Positions 48,476 through 60,750 of a DNA stretch of 64,000 nt are shown here, in pieces. This stretch comes from Stereum hirsutum FP-91666 SS1 (lineage: Eukaryota; Basidiomycota; Agaricomycetes; Russulales; Stereaceae): contig NW_006763139.1 in assembly GCF_000264905.1 (NCBI RefSeq), positions 12,632-76,631 of the forward strand. Direction: 5' to 3'. The position numbers and the translations under genes were made by a program. The notes under the pieces are model-generated. The model was not told the origin of the DNA. It did no database searches and saw only the letters and a list, made by a program, of their open reading frames with translations. Each line of letters opens with the position of its first letter. Positions within the stretch are counted from its first letter, which is position 1.

Positions 48476-50141
48476 AAAGAAGGAGCTACGTGTGCATGTT
48501 TCACTACGCAGAATGTACCAGTATGGTAAATACAAAGCATGACCATCGCTCCGCTCCGATATACTCGGTCAAGGGTGGCATAAAATCATGGTCCAACCTC
48601 GTATGATTATAACGGAGAGGTACTAATGGACACTGCATGGGTCAATGTGCTTCGTTCACGAGAGTGCATGGGCCTTCGGTCAAGTCGTCTGACTTTGAGA
48701 CCGGTGAAGGGGCGGTCATAAATCTCCCTTTTCTTCCTCTCCACCACATCATACGCTCCACGTCACCTCCCTTTTGCGCCCAACGGTGCAGGAGAAGATC
48801 TCCTCCCCTAACGCCAATGGTTGACGCATCCGAATGAAGTTGGAGTGCATGGCAAATCTAGATGCACGGATACGACAACCTTGGCAATGGCCGAAGCGTA
48901 AAGGGTCTGGGTGAATAACCTGCCAGGTTACCACGATCATTACAATAGCACTAACGTGCGTCTTTAGATATCGCAGGGCAATGACGACGATCCAAACAGA
49001 TCCAAAAAAGGCGCACAGATCTTTAATAGTAAAGAGATGCATATTATGGACTTGAATGCGACAACCCTTCCGTTTTTCGAACACTCACCGGATACCCGAA
49101 GACTATGTATTCAGACAAAAGCCTGCATATATGCTGAGATTGAGATTGAGTAAGAGGTATAGCGAGGAGGGAATCTAAATGGAGAGAGCACGTACGAGAC
49201 AGTGACTTTGAAGACCCACGAGTGAGTACACGCTCTGCTGGGACAAAGCTATCTGCGTTATAAGAGGGTTAATAGCTACTCATAGGCCTTCGCGGACTCC
49301 GTTCTCTGGATTTCACCTATTCGGATTAGTTGCGATAGCGGTGAAGAGGACGCACTTAGTAGTCGTCGCCCATCTATAAACATACCAGGCACCATTACCT
49401 CTAATAGTCGTGATGCTACTTCAATCTCGACTCCCCAAGCCGTAAAACCCGGTGGAAGCAAAGCCCAAATGTCCAGAAACCCTCTCGCACCTCCAAAACC
49501 TCACAGAGACTCGTTCTCCTCCAATCTGATCCGCAAAAAAAAACATTTTTCCGGCCATGAATGAAGACGAGCATGGATACGAGGTGCACGCGGATCGAAC
49601 ATAAGAGCGCGGAAGAGCAGATGAGCAAGAGCGAGAGGCGGAGCCGGATACTGTAGTTTTTCGACCGTAGGTTCGTCACGCATCGCGCAGGGTGCGTCGG
49701 CGAACCTATTTGGCCAACTCGTCACGCTCATTCTTGAGTTCACGAACAAGGAATCGTGACCAATATGCACCGAAAATAGACAAAAATTCAATTTCGAGCC
49801 TAAATGCGAACAATTTTAGTGGTTCGTCACCCGTGGCCCACACAGACGAACCGTGGCCGGGGAGGGGAGAGAGATGAATGCCAAGCGGACAGAAAACACG
49901 AGGTCGACCGTCGGATGAGCTTGAGATCGGATGTTCCCGCGTCGATCTCTCCAACCGGCGGATTTGCTTGGCATCAGGCACCGGCGTCTCCCAATATTGA
50001 GCATGTTGACTCGGACGGGAACGACCATCACAAACAAAAACTCACTCTTGGCCATGTGTCCTCCATCTTTTCTCTATCTTCCTTGTCAACCACGACGAGC
50101 ATCGTCGACAGGCTAGACATTAGCCTTCCTTTGGCACCACC
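48476..50141. other. Intergenic, no gene recognised
   Basis: About 1.7 kb with only short open frames of no recognised family. The last 100 bases are pyrimidine-rich leader of the next gene. Confidence 0.4.
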
Positions 50142-51314
50142 ATGGCGTCTCCTGTTGTCGAAAAGCTTCGGAACGTCGTTCGAAACTCGGACCCTCGATG
50201 GGGCGCGAAGCATTTTCTCATTATTGTGGGACTGCAGGGCCTGTTTCTCCTCGCTCTTCTGTTCGTAAATGCTCGGTACTGGGACATACAAGGCTTTTCA
50301 GGACAGTACTGGTTCACCAGGTAGGTTGTAATTCTCGCTCCTCCTTATAAATTGAATTATCATTCACACTCGACCAAAAGTCTCTGCATATTCGGCCTCA
50401 CAGGCCTCTCCTTCCTCATCCTCCTCCTCGAACTCGCCCTTTTCTTCTCCCGACATTTCCCCGTCGGCCTCGCCATCTTTTTCAACACGCTCTTCACCAT
50501 CCTCTGGGTCGTCCTCATCCTCTTCTACTGGCTCGCCCAATCGAACGGCATCTGGGCGCTTTCCGACCCAGAATACACCGAAATCTGCGCCGACCCCGCC
50601 GCCTTCCTCTCTGCGTTCAACTCTACGCACTCCGCGTCCTATTCCGATGAATACGGATATTCATCCGATCCGCTGTCCGAATACGACGACTCCAACCTAA
50701 CAGACCCACACGGCTCCATCCTCACCCAACTCCAGCACACCTGCGAAGGCGCACGTCTCTCCGTCTCCTGGTTCCCGCTCATCCTCATCATCCTCGTTCT
50801 CATTTTCTATTTGTCGATATTGAGTTGTGTGACGTGTTCGAGGAATAGGACGAGGAGGAGGTGGACGAAGTTCGTCAGTCGCAATCCGGGCTATGCGGTC
50901 GTGGCTCCTCCGCCTGCTGGTGCTAGTTCGGTGAATATCGCGGAGTTGAGGGAACATAGCGGAGGTGGAGGTGTTGGTGGTGGTATGGGCGCAGGTGCGG
51001 GGAGGGAAGTGGTGGAAGGAGAGACGGTGCTGAGGGATGGCGTGGCGTATAGGTGGGCGCTTGTGCCGACGGCTGGTGTTGTCGGACAGGGCCAGGGGGG
51101 TGGTGGTTCCGAGGATATGCAGATGGCTGAACGCAGACGAGATCGAGACATGGGAGAACTCCAACCTCAAACCGTCGCTGGCCCGCAGGAGGCGGAGGGG
51201 TTGGTCATTGGGAGGGCTGCGACACCGCTACGGGAGACCTTCGAGGATCACAGTGGTGGTACGAATATTCAGAGTCGCGGTGAATCGGAGGAGGGAATCG
51301 CGGTTGTGAGGTGA
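50142..51314 (+). CDS. Four-span integral membrane protein of unknown function
   Basis: Two exons (50142-50320, 50381-51314) encode 370 residues. Four hydrophobic spans are clear: around residues 24-43 (FLIIVGLQGLFLLALLFVN), 63-83 (FGLTGLSFLILLLELALFF), 90-115 (LAIFFNTLFTILWVVLILFY) and 190-212 (WFPLILIILVLIFYLSILSC). Between spans 3 and 4 lies an acidic, tyrosine- and serine-rich loop of about 75 residues with two NST/NLT-type glycosylation sites. A Cys/Arg cluster follows span 4 (SCVTCSRNRTRRRW), then a long Gly-rich, disordered C-terminus. No family is recognised. Tetraspan topology with a large loop could suit a plasma-membrane scaffold, but this is inference. Confidence 0.72.
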
Positions 51315-52703
51315 TTAGGATCTTGGTTGTTTGGTTGTTGTTATCTTTGGGATATTCATGGTGACGTCGGAGGTGAAATATATGGACTCTGTGGGTGTAC
51401 CTTCTTTTCTAGAATTTCAAGGTGATATAGTCGTTCGTTCATCCCTGTTTTTATCTTTATGGACAGATACCTTATTCATGGTGTTGTATACCCTGCGTCT
51501 TTCGAACGGATTGTATGTCCTGCGCATATAAGTATGCTTCGTCTTTAGTGATTGACCTCTGCGATCTGAGTCCTTGCAATAGCGATGGTTGTCCATTCAC
51601 TTCTTCACCGTCTTCTCCCATCTCTCTACTTCACCTCTCCATGTCATGGCCACCTCTTACGGCGACATTGTACTTCCCGTCATGCTCAGCCGCCCGCCCA
51701 CGGCTTCTGACGGCGTTCATGGAACATGTTAACGACCACTTTCTGTTCTGCTCAGAATCGTGTTGAAAGATATCGTTGCGTTATATGGGCACGAGCTCTT
51801 AATGCGGCCGCCGGTCGGACTTGGATGTCATTCGTCCTCCTCATCTTTGAAGCTGTAGGTGCTTTGCCCATATCCCCAACTGTTCGTGCAAACTTCTGCT
51901 CTGCAATCCGTTTGAGCGGATGACTTCACTGTCAGCGATGAGTACAAACGCTGTACATTCAGGACGTCATAACATATGCGCGTTTGGTGCTGCGTGTTCG
52001 TACCGTCCGGGAGATGAGGCAGGCCCTCGTACGAGGGTAGATTATTTCAATGATGCCCATCATTGATAAACACGCTTCAAGTGACGTCTTTGGAACTTCC
52101 ACTAGCTTCCTAGCTCTTGCCGCGCACACTCTTCCCGTCACGGTCTTCATGAAACACATCCTATTTCTGAGGGGTAGCTTCGGGCCTTCCGAACTGATGT
52201 TTTCGACGACAATGAGCGATTCGGAGGACGGAGACCGTTTGTCATAAATATAAATCGAGGCTACGATGTGATCGTTTCGTCTGGAGCAAAGACTTACCCC
52301 AGATAGGACCGCAAACCCCTTTGATTCTATGCGCACACATGTTACTGCAGTGCATTGTGGAGAAGAGCCTCAAATAGGGGCCAGCAGCTGCGAGCAGTGA
52401 TTGTGGTTTCGGAGGAATCAAAAGATCAGCGCACGCCTGGTCTATTTCTCCATGGACTACACACCAATGATCCGTGATCGGGCTATGTAAGAGTCGGACT
52501 TACACCTGACTATGAAGTTTACTTACTGAGTGCACATTGCAGCACCGGGTCACTGAGCAAGGGCACAAACAGTTAATTGCACAAGTACTTATATAAGGTC
52601 ATCTCACCGAACGACCAGGCTCCATCGAACTTCAGCTCCTCTGCCTCGTTCACTACGTACGATCACACACCACCGACTCCTCAGCTCGATTCAGATAGTG
52701 ACC
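51315..52703. other. Intergenic, no confident gene
   Basis: A minus-strand open frame at 51959-52336 shows no domain. A TATATAAGG core at about 52591-52599 lies roughly 110 bases before the next start codon and is its likely TATA box. Confidence 0.4.
52591..52599 (+). promoter_or_regulatory. TATA box of the second small secreted protein gene
   Basis: A TATATAAGG core lies about 110 bases upstream of the ATG at 52704, with a C/T-rich leader between. Confidence 0.5.
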
Positions 52704-53027
52704 ATGAAACTCCTCACTTTAACCTCCCTTTTCGCACTCACAAGTCTTGTCTCTGCCCAAGGCAGCGCCGGTTCAACCTGCAACCCCGGGCCCAGTCAGT
52801 CTTCTCTCTCCCTTACAACTTAATCCGTCAATTCGAACAAGCTATAACTGACCTGACGATTCGCTACTATTACTCTAGGTGCCTACATCTGTCAAGCCGT
52901 GTCGTCCTTCGACAACGGGAACGCATTTGTGCTCGTTTGTAGTGCGAGCGGCGTGTGGGAGCTTTCTGCGGAGTGTGCGTGTCCGAGCTGTTGTGAGGAT
53001 ACGGATAGTGGGGCGTATTGTACCTAG
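52704..53027 (+). CDS. Small secreted cysteine-rich protein
   Basis: Two exons (52704-52794, 52879-53027) join in frame to 79 residues. The start is a signal peptide, MKLLTLTSLFALTSLVSAQG, cleaved near SAQ-G. The mature chain of about 60 residues has eight cysteines, in the pattern STCNPG, YICQA, LVCSASGVWELS, ECACPSCCED and AYCT at the very end. An even number suggests four disulfides and a compact extracellular fold. The Gly-Val-Trp context recalls carbohydrate- or surface-binding small proteins, but no family is assigned. The intron donor is GTCAGT after one base of a codon, the same as in the small secreted gene at 45544, though the proteins do not align well otherwise. Confidence 0.78.
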
Positions 53028-55162
53028 GCTGGGGAAGGACCGGAGGGATATGGGGTAAGTGGTGTTTTGTTCGGTCGTGGTGCTACTCTGTCTGATGGTC
53101 GTATGTCGGGTTTTCTCCGTTATTCGTTTCTGTTTGTACTTCAACAGTTCATGTTCGCCCGATTTGGGTTGACAAGAAGTGACGGACTTTGGCTGCCTCG
53201 CAGTACAGTGAACGAAAGTGTACATCAGCGTGATATGTATGTGCCTGCTAACACAAACCAGTATCGACTAGTGCGAAAGCATTGCAACTAGTAAACAAAC
53301 TCCATCATAACATGGACCAATAATCCCAAGTTCTGAACCGATCATCAGGAAGGTACATGACGAAATCAGCCTTGTACTGACACCCGTGCCTCCTCTTCCG
53401 AGCCGGACAACTCGAGCCACATCCACTTCTCCCCCATCTTGGCCATGCGGCCCATCTTCATATCCATCGCCTGGAGATCAGACCCTCCTCCACGCGTTCT
53501 TTGAGCTCTCCCAGCCAACACGGATACGTATACATGCCGAGGTCCTCTCCTTGGTGTGCCCCGGGGAGGGCATTCTTCAACAAGCTTATGAGGCCTATCT
53601 GCGAGAGGGTGTAGTGGAACGTCATAGGCTGAATCTGTGGGGCGTCTATGTGTGCACCAAATGAGAATGCCGCATATGTCATTCGGTGATGTAGTGACTT
53701 GTGAGTCGTGACGACACCGCGGCCCGAAACCGCGCTACCTCTCGTGGCGTGAAGGACAATCTGGTCCGCGTCTCGTCATCGAGTTCATCGAGGACGCAGA
53801 ACCGGGCGGAATGAATGCGAAAAGCAGTACTTGGGTCGTCCGAGTCTTCCGAATCAGCGCGGGGAGAGAAAATGTACGAACAAGCCACACAATCAACATA
53901 TGGAAGAGAGCCCCGTCGAAGTTGGCCCGGGCCCCGTCGGTTGGAGTTGTCGCCACGTCGGCGAGTTGTTTGTTCCACGCAAGTTCCACGGAAACCGAGG
54001 GTGAGGAGTCATCTTATGGTACTGAGGGAATCGCGGGAGCAAAGAGCAGCACAGACAGAAGATATTCGTAAACTTACAAGCCGTCTAGAATACTTGATGA
54101 CTTGGGGCAAGTTGGGGGTCGCGTCCGAGTCTGCCCGAGTCGCGAGCTCTCACGCGGCACAGCAACTTTACACTCCGAAAGTCGCCGGTACAATTCAGTT
54201 CGGCAGATGCCATGGGACGTGCGGCTTTTCTTATGTTTTTCTTTGTGAACTTCGGCCTACTACGACTGACGTTCGACAACGCTGCTTATCCACTGAGTCT
54301 CTTCGCTGCTATCTCTTGAAGGCCTGCATAATGAAGTTACGAGGATCATGGTATAAATATGGGCTAACACATCGTGTTTATCGATAGATCTATATCGTGA
54401 TATGTACGATGGTCAATGATGACTCTTGACCAGGCAATCCTGCTCCGCTTTCCTCGGGAATGGACTGCGGAGAACCACAAACTGAAGACTAAGAGCTCAG
54501 GGAGATGCTTGATGAGATGAACTCGCACAATTCTACCAAGATTTGGACGGTACGTACGTGACTGTTGACTCAACCGTCTTCACCTTCAAGTCCATCTTCC
54601 CCTCGTCCTTTGCCCTCGTGTGTATGTGTCTCTCGGCTTTGTCGATCTAACAGCGTCCCTAAAGAGAGTACAAGGTCTCGTCTTTGGAAACATCTGACGT
54701 TCGTCTCTAGCGCACCGCAAAGAGGTGTCCATGTGCTATTTTTAGACTCATGTAACAGCGCTCTAAACAGGGGCTCTGATTTAGATGAGTCGTAGTGACT
54801 GCTTTGTACTGTCGTCTCCCGGTATTTTTTCACTCGATACATCGTCAAGTTGCCTTAGCTCGTGATACTCACAACATAGATAGCAGAAGTGACGTGCGTG
54901 CGGGACCGAGGACGTCTTATTATAGCCTATGAGTCGTCCTTCAACTGAACTTGAACTGGACGGGTATCCCTGAAAGTACACAGTATTCGTGTTTCTTGAC
55001 CCACATCAATCACGTCTCCGATTAATTTTGAGCTAAATTTAGAATGTCTATCGCGCCCATTGATCAATTCTCATTAACATCCGCTCGATAAAAGAAACAC
55101 ATCAGGTCTGTGGTTTCTACAGTACAACCCGTTCGCCGTCTCACAACGCCTCTAACCACATC
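53028..55162. other. Region of uncertain coding content
   Basis: A minus-strand frame at about 53458-53682 (with PMTFHYTLSQIGLISLLKNA) and another at 53679-53978 look partly protein-like but could not be joined. A plus-strand frame at 53815-54387 overlaps them. None shows a recognised domain. From about 54,400 to the next gene nothing is seen except a GATAAAAG near 55087, a plausible TATA-like element for the second OYE gene. Confidence 0.3.
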
Positions 55163-56515
55163 ATGCATCCTGCCCTCTTTCAACCAATTCAACTCGGTAA
55201 CATCACGCTCGCTCATCGCGTCGCTCTCTCACCAGTCACTCGATTCCGCTCCGATTCTTCTGGAGTCCATTCTAGCGGTCATGGCCTGACATACTACACA
55301 CAGCGCTCCTCACCCGGTGGGCTCCTGATCACTGAAGCTACGCTTGTCCATCCAAGGGGCGGAGGGAGGACTCACATGCCTGGAATTACGACCGAGGCTC
55401 AGATCAGTGCTTGGAAGAAGGTTCGTCTCGACTTCTCTGCGCGTTTTTCCAACATGACTGCTCACCTATTTTCGCCAATCGTCGCTTTGGCTTACTTGCG
55501 TTTAGATCGTCGACAGCGTACATGCCAAAGGCGGCTACATCTTCATGCAAATCGGGGCGATAGGTCGTCAAGCGGACCCTGCAGTTCTGAGTTCCATAGA
55601 CCCCTCTTGGGACGTCATCGCCGCTTCGCCTTACCCTAATCTCCACATCGGTAATACACCGCGCGAGATCACCATCCCTGAAATCAAACAGTTCGTCTCC
55701 TTCTACGCCCAAGCGGCCCACAACGCGGTACATCTCGCCGGCTTCGATGGCGTCGAGATCCACGGTGGCAACGGCTGGCTGATCGACACGTTCTTGAAGA
55801 AGGTGTCGAATTGGAGAACGGACGAGTACGGCGGGAGCGCGGAGGCGAGATGTCGTTTAGCGTTGGAGGTTATCGAGGCGGTGGTGAAGGCGGTTGGAGA
55901 GAAGAAGACCGCGTTCAGAATAAGTCCTTTTTTCACGTCATTCCGTGAGTATTCCCTTCCTTCTGATTAGCTCTTCTATGATCTCACACCGAGTAATTGC
56001 TGTTATATTTTCCCTTTAGAGATGGCCGAAAAGGATCCCGTACCAACGTACACTCACCTTATATCCGAAATCCGCACGCTTTACCCCAACCTGGCCTATC
56101 TCCACTCGACAGAACCCTACACTGTTAGCCCTACCGGAATTTCTTCGTCTCTACCCCACGACATCGGAAATGACTTTATTCGAGAGCTCTGGGGCCCGAG
56201 GCCATTCGTTATCGACGGTGGCTTCAAGCAGGATACGGCGCTCTCGAATGCCGAGAAGCATGCCTGGGATGTAGTAGCGTTCGGGAGGTTCTTTATCGCG
56301 AATGTGAGTGACTGTTTCCTTCTTTCTTGCGAGCATCGGTCCCATTGTTGATCGCGTACGTCGTTCAATTTTGACCAATTTTCATCTTTTTTTAGCCAGA
56401 TCTCCCGTACAGGATCGAGAAAAGCATATCGTTCAACCAGTACGACCGGTCGACATTCTATACTCCCGAGAGTCCCGTTGGATATATCGACTACCCTTTC
56501 GCTGATGAGTTGTGA
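55163..56515 (+). CDS. Old Yellow Enzyme family protein (copy 2), altered active-site residue
   Basis: Four exons (55163-55420, 55506-55944, 56020-56303, 56396-56515) give 366 residues. It starts MHPALFQPIQLGNITLAHRV and continues with HSSGHGLTYYTQRSSPGGLL, matching copy 1 at 24112-25519 throughout; the first exon is exactly 258 bases in both. The active-site segment reads EIHGGNGWLIDTFLKKV. The His and Asn that hold the substrate in OYE are present, but the residue two after Asn is Trp (codon 55776-55778), where yeast OYE and copy 1 have the proton-donating Tyr. FMN-site text is intact: SNWRTDEYGGSAEARCRLAL, GPRPFVIDGGFKQDTALS, DVVAFGRFFIAN. It may act as a slower reductase, use water as proton source, or do a different reaction. 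Confidence 0.9.
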
Positions 56516-57721
56516 TTGAAGGAGTCACCTAACGAAAAGGCTGAGTAACCATATGTTCGGTGAACGAGCTTTGAATAGATCGTCTGTGCGCTCATTATCT
56601 TGTATATAGATCATACATCTCGGCTTAGAGTATATTGCAATATATTATTTGAGCTGTAGTGCAGCCGCGCGTATCGGAGAAACAACCCTTCGAATCTCAC
56701 ACATTTCCTTTTCATGAAATTTGGACCTCGACTATGGCATCTGACTTTGCTTCGTCTGTCTCCTCGTACTGTCGATGACCCGGCTCTGAAAAGTGACCTA
56801 CAAGTGAAAGACTCGCTGTTCGATGATTTCCCCTCACGCTACCAACTCATCATTTTTACCATATGCTTGGAATGCATATCCCACAACACATGCCAACTTT
56901 CGTGTAGAGCGTGGATGAGCAGAAATAAATTGAAAGGTGTCGAACGCGGTCCGATCGACTTCCGCGCCAAATTGGCGCGGCCAGATCGTGCTCGTCATCG
57001 GCAGCGACGTTGCACCACATTTCTAGTGTCAAGAAAATCCACATACGTCACAGGGTTATAGCAGGGACATTATTCTATGCATGTGTGGAAGCCGACAAAG
57101 ATCAAAACAGTTAGGGGAGCAGGGTACGGGAGTGAAACAAGTTTTCAGATCCGGGTCATCAAGAGTGGATGACTTCCCGTAGAGAAAAGAGATGTATGTA
57201 TATTCGGGATTGATTCCACGCAATCGCTGCTCGGAAATGCTCCGAAATGAAGATCGCAGCTCAGTGGTTGGCTGCAGCTGGCTGCCGTCTTCATCTCCGA
57301 GCGTTGCCGAACGGTGATGGCGTCGAATAAACATATAATTTTGTCTACGGGAAGTCATCCAGTACTTATTTAGCTGCAGTATCTTCGTGCTGTGGCCACA
57401 GCTTTGAACTTGATAGATTGATACTTGATTGAAAGATCTCTCTGCTCAGATCACATTTAACAGCGGAGATACGAATTGGCGTTACAATCGACTGTGGTAC
57501 CATATTTCGAGGACATCAAGATCGAGATTTATATCATGATGTATGCGATGATCTTTCTTCCCACTCCTGTTTCTGAGACATAACCTGTACCCATTGTTTC
57601 GCCCAACGCTTTTATTAGCAACGACCGCATACTTGCAGCAAGATCGTTGATGTAACAATCAAAATTACAGCTTATAAGGCATAGTATCAAGTAGATGGTG
57701 CATCTAGTCAAAGGCTGCATC
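56516..57721. other. Intergenic, no gene recognised
   Basis: About 1.2 kb downstream of the second OYE. Short open frames only. Confidence 0.4.
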
Positions 57722-59394
57722 ATGTCTCCCTCACACCATGACGGGTCTCTCGACGCTCATACAATTCAGCAGCTTCTCATCATTGTGGTATGTCGATTTC
57801 GCCCTGTCTTCTGGATGCTCTCAATATTGAGAGTTCTACAGTCCATTGATGGTGACGAGCTTGGTATTTATATATTGCTACTTAATGTTCTGACAAGCTT
57901 TCCAGTGTCTGCAGTCACTCTTCTTGTAAGTACCATCTGAAAACCCGTTATGTATGAGTAAGAATCAGTATCGCTGAGATGGCCATACTTTCAGTTTTAT
58001 GACTACTCCTTGACCTTATCGAGGGAGGTTCAATTTGTGTGGCGCTCGGAATGGAGCACAGTGAAAGTTCTCTTCCTTCTCGGTCGCTATCTCTCTCTTG
58101 TTAATGGAGTGTTAATGATGATAGTTAAGTGTTTTTTTTTCATAACATTGGTTGCCGCCGCAATGACGACAATCGCATAACAGGTTATGGACTGATCAAC
58201 CCCTCGGAGTATACATGTACTCTGACGAATCGTGCCATTGAAGGTGAGCACCCAATTTAACTGGTATTGTTTCTAATTCTCTCATACGTCTTTGTAGGTG
58301 GCCTCATTATAAGTCTCTCTGCCGCGGAGCGTATGTTGTGTCTCATAGTATCACTTACGATTCCAAGTGGTAATACAATCACAAGTGATAATTGTAGTAC
58401 GAACGTGGGCTCTGTGGCGCAGAGAAAAAAGAGTAGCGATGGGGCTTGCCAGCATATTTATCTCTTTACTACCCCTTGCCATCGTCTATGCGAACAAGTA
58501 CGTGGCATCAGTTCAATGTAAGTGAACTCTCTCAATACATCGAAGTAGAGATAACACTCCCAGCGCAGACCTCCAGCATAGTTCCCCTCTACCCTACGCA
58601 CTTCGTGGATGTGTTAGAATTAGCGGAAATAGCGATATCACCATCGTTTTTGCGTGTCTCCTTGGAACAGAGACAAGTACGTAGTCTATTGATCCTCTGA
58701 CCGTCTACAACATCCTCATGTTTTTTTCTCTGCACAGTCGCTTTTGTACTTACTCTGGCTAAATTGCCATGGAGGTGTGAGTAGAACGGAGTTCATCTAC
58801 TTTTTTCCAGGTCACCAATCAAAGATGTTTTTCAATTTAGCCGTACCGCTAACAGGCCACCTCATTGCGGTTGTCTATCGAGACGGTGAGCTAGTTCTTC
58901 CCTGGCATCGGACGGCTAAACCTGAACATGAATTTAGGGATATTTTACTATGCATGTGTTCTCTGTATGCTACACAGTCATTGCTGATATAGAAAGTAAG
59001 GATCTTGCTGATAACACACCAGTGATTTCACTCGTCAACATTGTGACCATTTTGAGGGCCCCAGTAAGTCCTGTCGTATCTGGGGACGCTGGAGCGCCGT
59101 ATTCATACTGACTATTCAAACTTTAGAACACAGTCTCAAAATGCATCTCTGAGTGCGTATACATTCGCCTTTTACGCAACTTACTGGATTTACCGAAGAG
59201 ATCTCGAGAGAAATACTTATACTGTCTTGTCATCTTTTTCCACTGCTACATGCAGCCTTCAGTACTTAGCACACACAATACTCGTGTCCAGAGTCGTTCT
59301 CCACCTTCGTAAAGCGGGGTCCACAAGGGATGTCGTGCACATCACCGGAACAGGACCCGGAGACATTGAATTTGCCGTTGTCAGTGCAGGTTGA
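57722..59394 (+). CDS. DUF6533 integral membrane protein
   Basis: A gene of about ten short exons. It begins MSPSHHDGSLDAHTIQQLLI (57722-57787); exon 2 (57842-57925) gives LGIYILLLNVLTSFPVSAV and exon 3 opens with FYDYSLTLSREVQFVWRSEW, then STVKVLFLLGRYLSLVNGV. This is the hallmark of the basidiomycete DUF6533 family, whose members have about seven membrane spans. Later exons give YGLINPSEYTCTLTNRAIEG, IIVVRTWALWRREKRVAMGL, SPLPYALRGCVRISGNSDIT, HLIAVVYRDG, FYYACVLLISLVNIVTILRA and a C-terminal LQYLAHTILVSRVVLHLRKA. Function unknown; the seven-span layout is receptor-like. An alternative start lies at 57695. All splice junctions chosen keep frame, so the gene appears intact. Confidence 0.75.
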
Positions 59395-60020
59395 GGAGTC
59401 AGGACGTAGTAGAGTCACACTGAAAAGTTCAGAGGGTGGACTACTAGAAAATATATCCTGTTGTACAATGAAACAAGTGCTCAATACAACCGGTCGAATT
59501 ATTTGATGCAGAGGCTATCCCCCCGTTGATTGCAGAATTTTCTCAAATATGTGTTGGCCAATTCCAATTTGCGAGAAACCCCCGCCACCTACTCTTCATC
59601 ATATTCCGCAAACGGTATGATATCAACCGATTCCTCAGGAGCGCGATGAATTCTCTACCGAAATAATCAACATTCCGTTGGACAATAGGCCGCTGTGGTG
59701 ACGGGGAGGACGCTTGGCGTTTATCTCGTATTACGCCACACAGCGATACCTTCGCCCAAGCTCGCATAATATCGAGCGTATTTGTTTTGTCGACATGCGG
59801 TACAAAACAGATTTTATTCGATTTGGCTACCTCATAAATGCTCACCCTCGCTGGCCTTTCTATATGAGGAGACCAGGTGGAGAACGAAAGCTGTGAGTAC
59901 TACAGGTGATCTTCGAAAATGGCCCCAGTCTGCAGAAGGCGTATCAATATTCTATTGCCCCAAGATCCACTATTGCAATGCGTACCTATTCACTCATTCG
60001 TTGGGAAAGGTTTGGAATGC
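59395..60020. other. Intergenic, no gene recognised
   Basis: Short frames on both strands without family likeness. Confidence 0.4.
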
Positions 60021-60029
60021 AGGGTCCAT

Positions 60030-60750
60030 ACCGTTAAGACATCACCCCGTCCTCTCCCTATTCTACACGCCCACATCCCACGCCCTCGCTGCTAGTCTCC
60101 ATCATTCCACTCTGAACGAGCGAGGTAACATCTCCCACGCGTAGGAACGTCATCATTCCGCACGTACTTGAAATACCTTACTCTCGCTCTACCGCCCGCT
60201 CGATCTTACCACTTCGATCCCGCCATCCTGTTGCAATACCGTCTCCGGTAAGATCTCGTCAATCTCACTTCTTAGATACCCGCACCCTCCTATTCGACTC
60301 ACCTATCCTTTCCTGGCTCTTTTCTTACCGCTTCCTCTCCTAACTGTGCCTCTACTTTCTCTACGCCTCCTTCTCTCGACACTTCCCACAAATCCTCATC
60401 AGCACCCTCGTATCCGCCGTACGCGTTTCTCCCTCGCTCGGAATATGAAGAACGGGCGGCGCTGATGAGGAATCCGGCTGTGCATTCCGTTTACCCGTCC
60501 GTGCTCGTGGTTGCTCAGAGTCCAGCCCGGATTTTTTCGAGGAGTTTATGTAGTTGTGTTATGGGGTGAATCGTGTGCTGGGCGTTTGGTTCTGGTTGCA
60601 CGTCTGGATCTGTGTCCGGTGAGCATTACGTGCCCGTGGAGGAGATAGGTTTTCACATTATCATAAGTCGTGGAGAGCTGGGATCGGGAGCGGGAATTCG
60701 GCTGTGAAGGATGGCGTGGAAGAAGAACAGAACAGAAATGAGAGATGGAA
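60030..60750. repeat. Decayed duplicate of the 3' end of the neighbouring hypothetical gene
   Basis: The tract is a diverged direct copy of about 61530-62400. Shared landmarks in order: GACATCACCCC, CTAATAGTCTCCAACATTCC-like text, CACTTCCACCCCGCCATCCT-like text, CGTTTCTCCCTCGCTCGG-like text, GGGCGGCGCTGATGAGG and GCATTCCGTTTACCCG-like text. On the minus strand this corresponds to the last exon and 3' flank of the gene at 61843. The splice acceptor used there (TTAG before GACAAAGTC) is TTATG in this copy, so the copy is probably nonfunctional. Confidence 0.6.

Noticed and set aside
53815..54387. Plus-strand 190-codon open frame as a gene
   Set aside because: Composition varies along its length, no domain is seen, and protein-like frames exist on the opposite strand in the same span, so neither is called.
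58940..59000. Frame break in the DUF6533 gene, suggesting a pseudogene
   Set aside because: Reading straight through hits a stop, but a normal intron of about 60 bases joins FYYACVL to LISLVNIVT in frame, so the gene looks intact.
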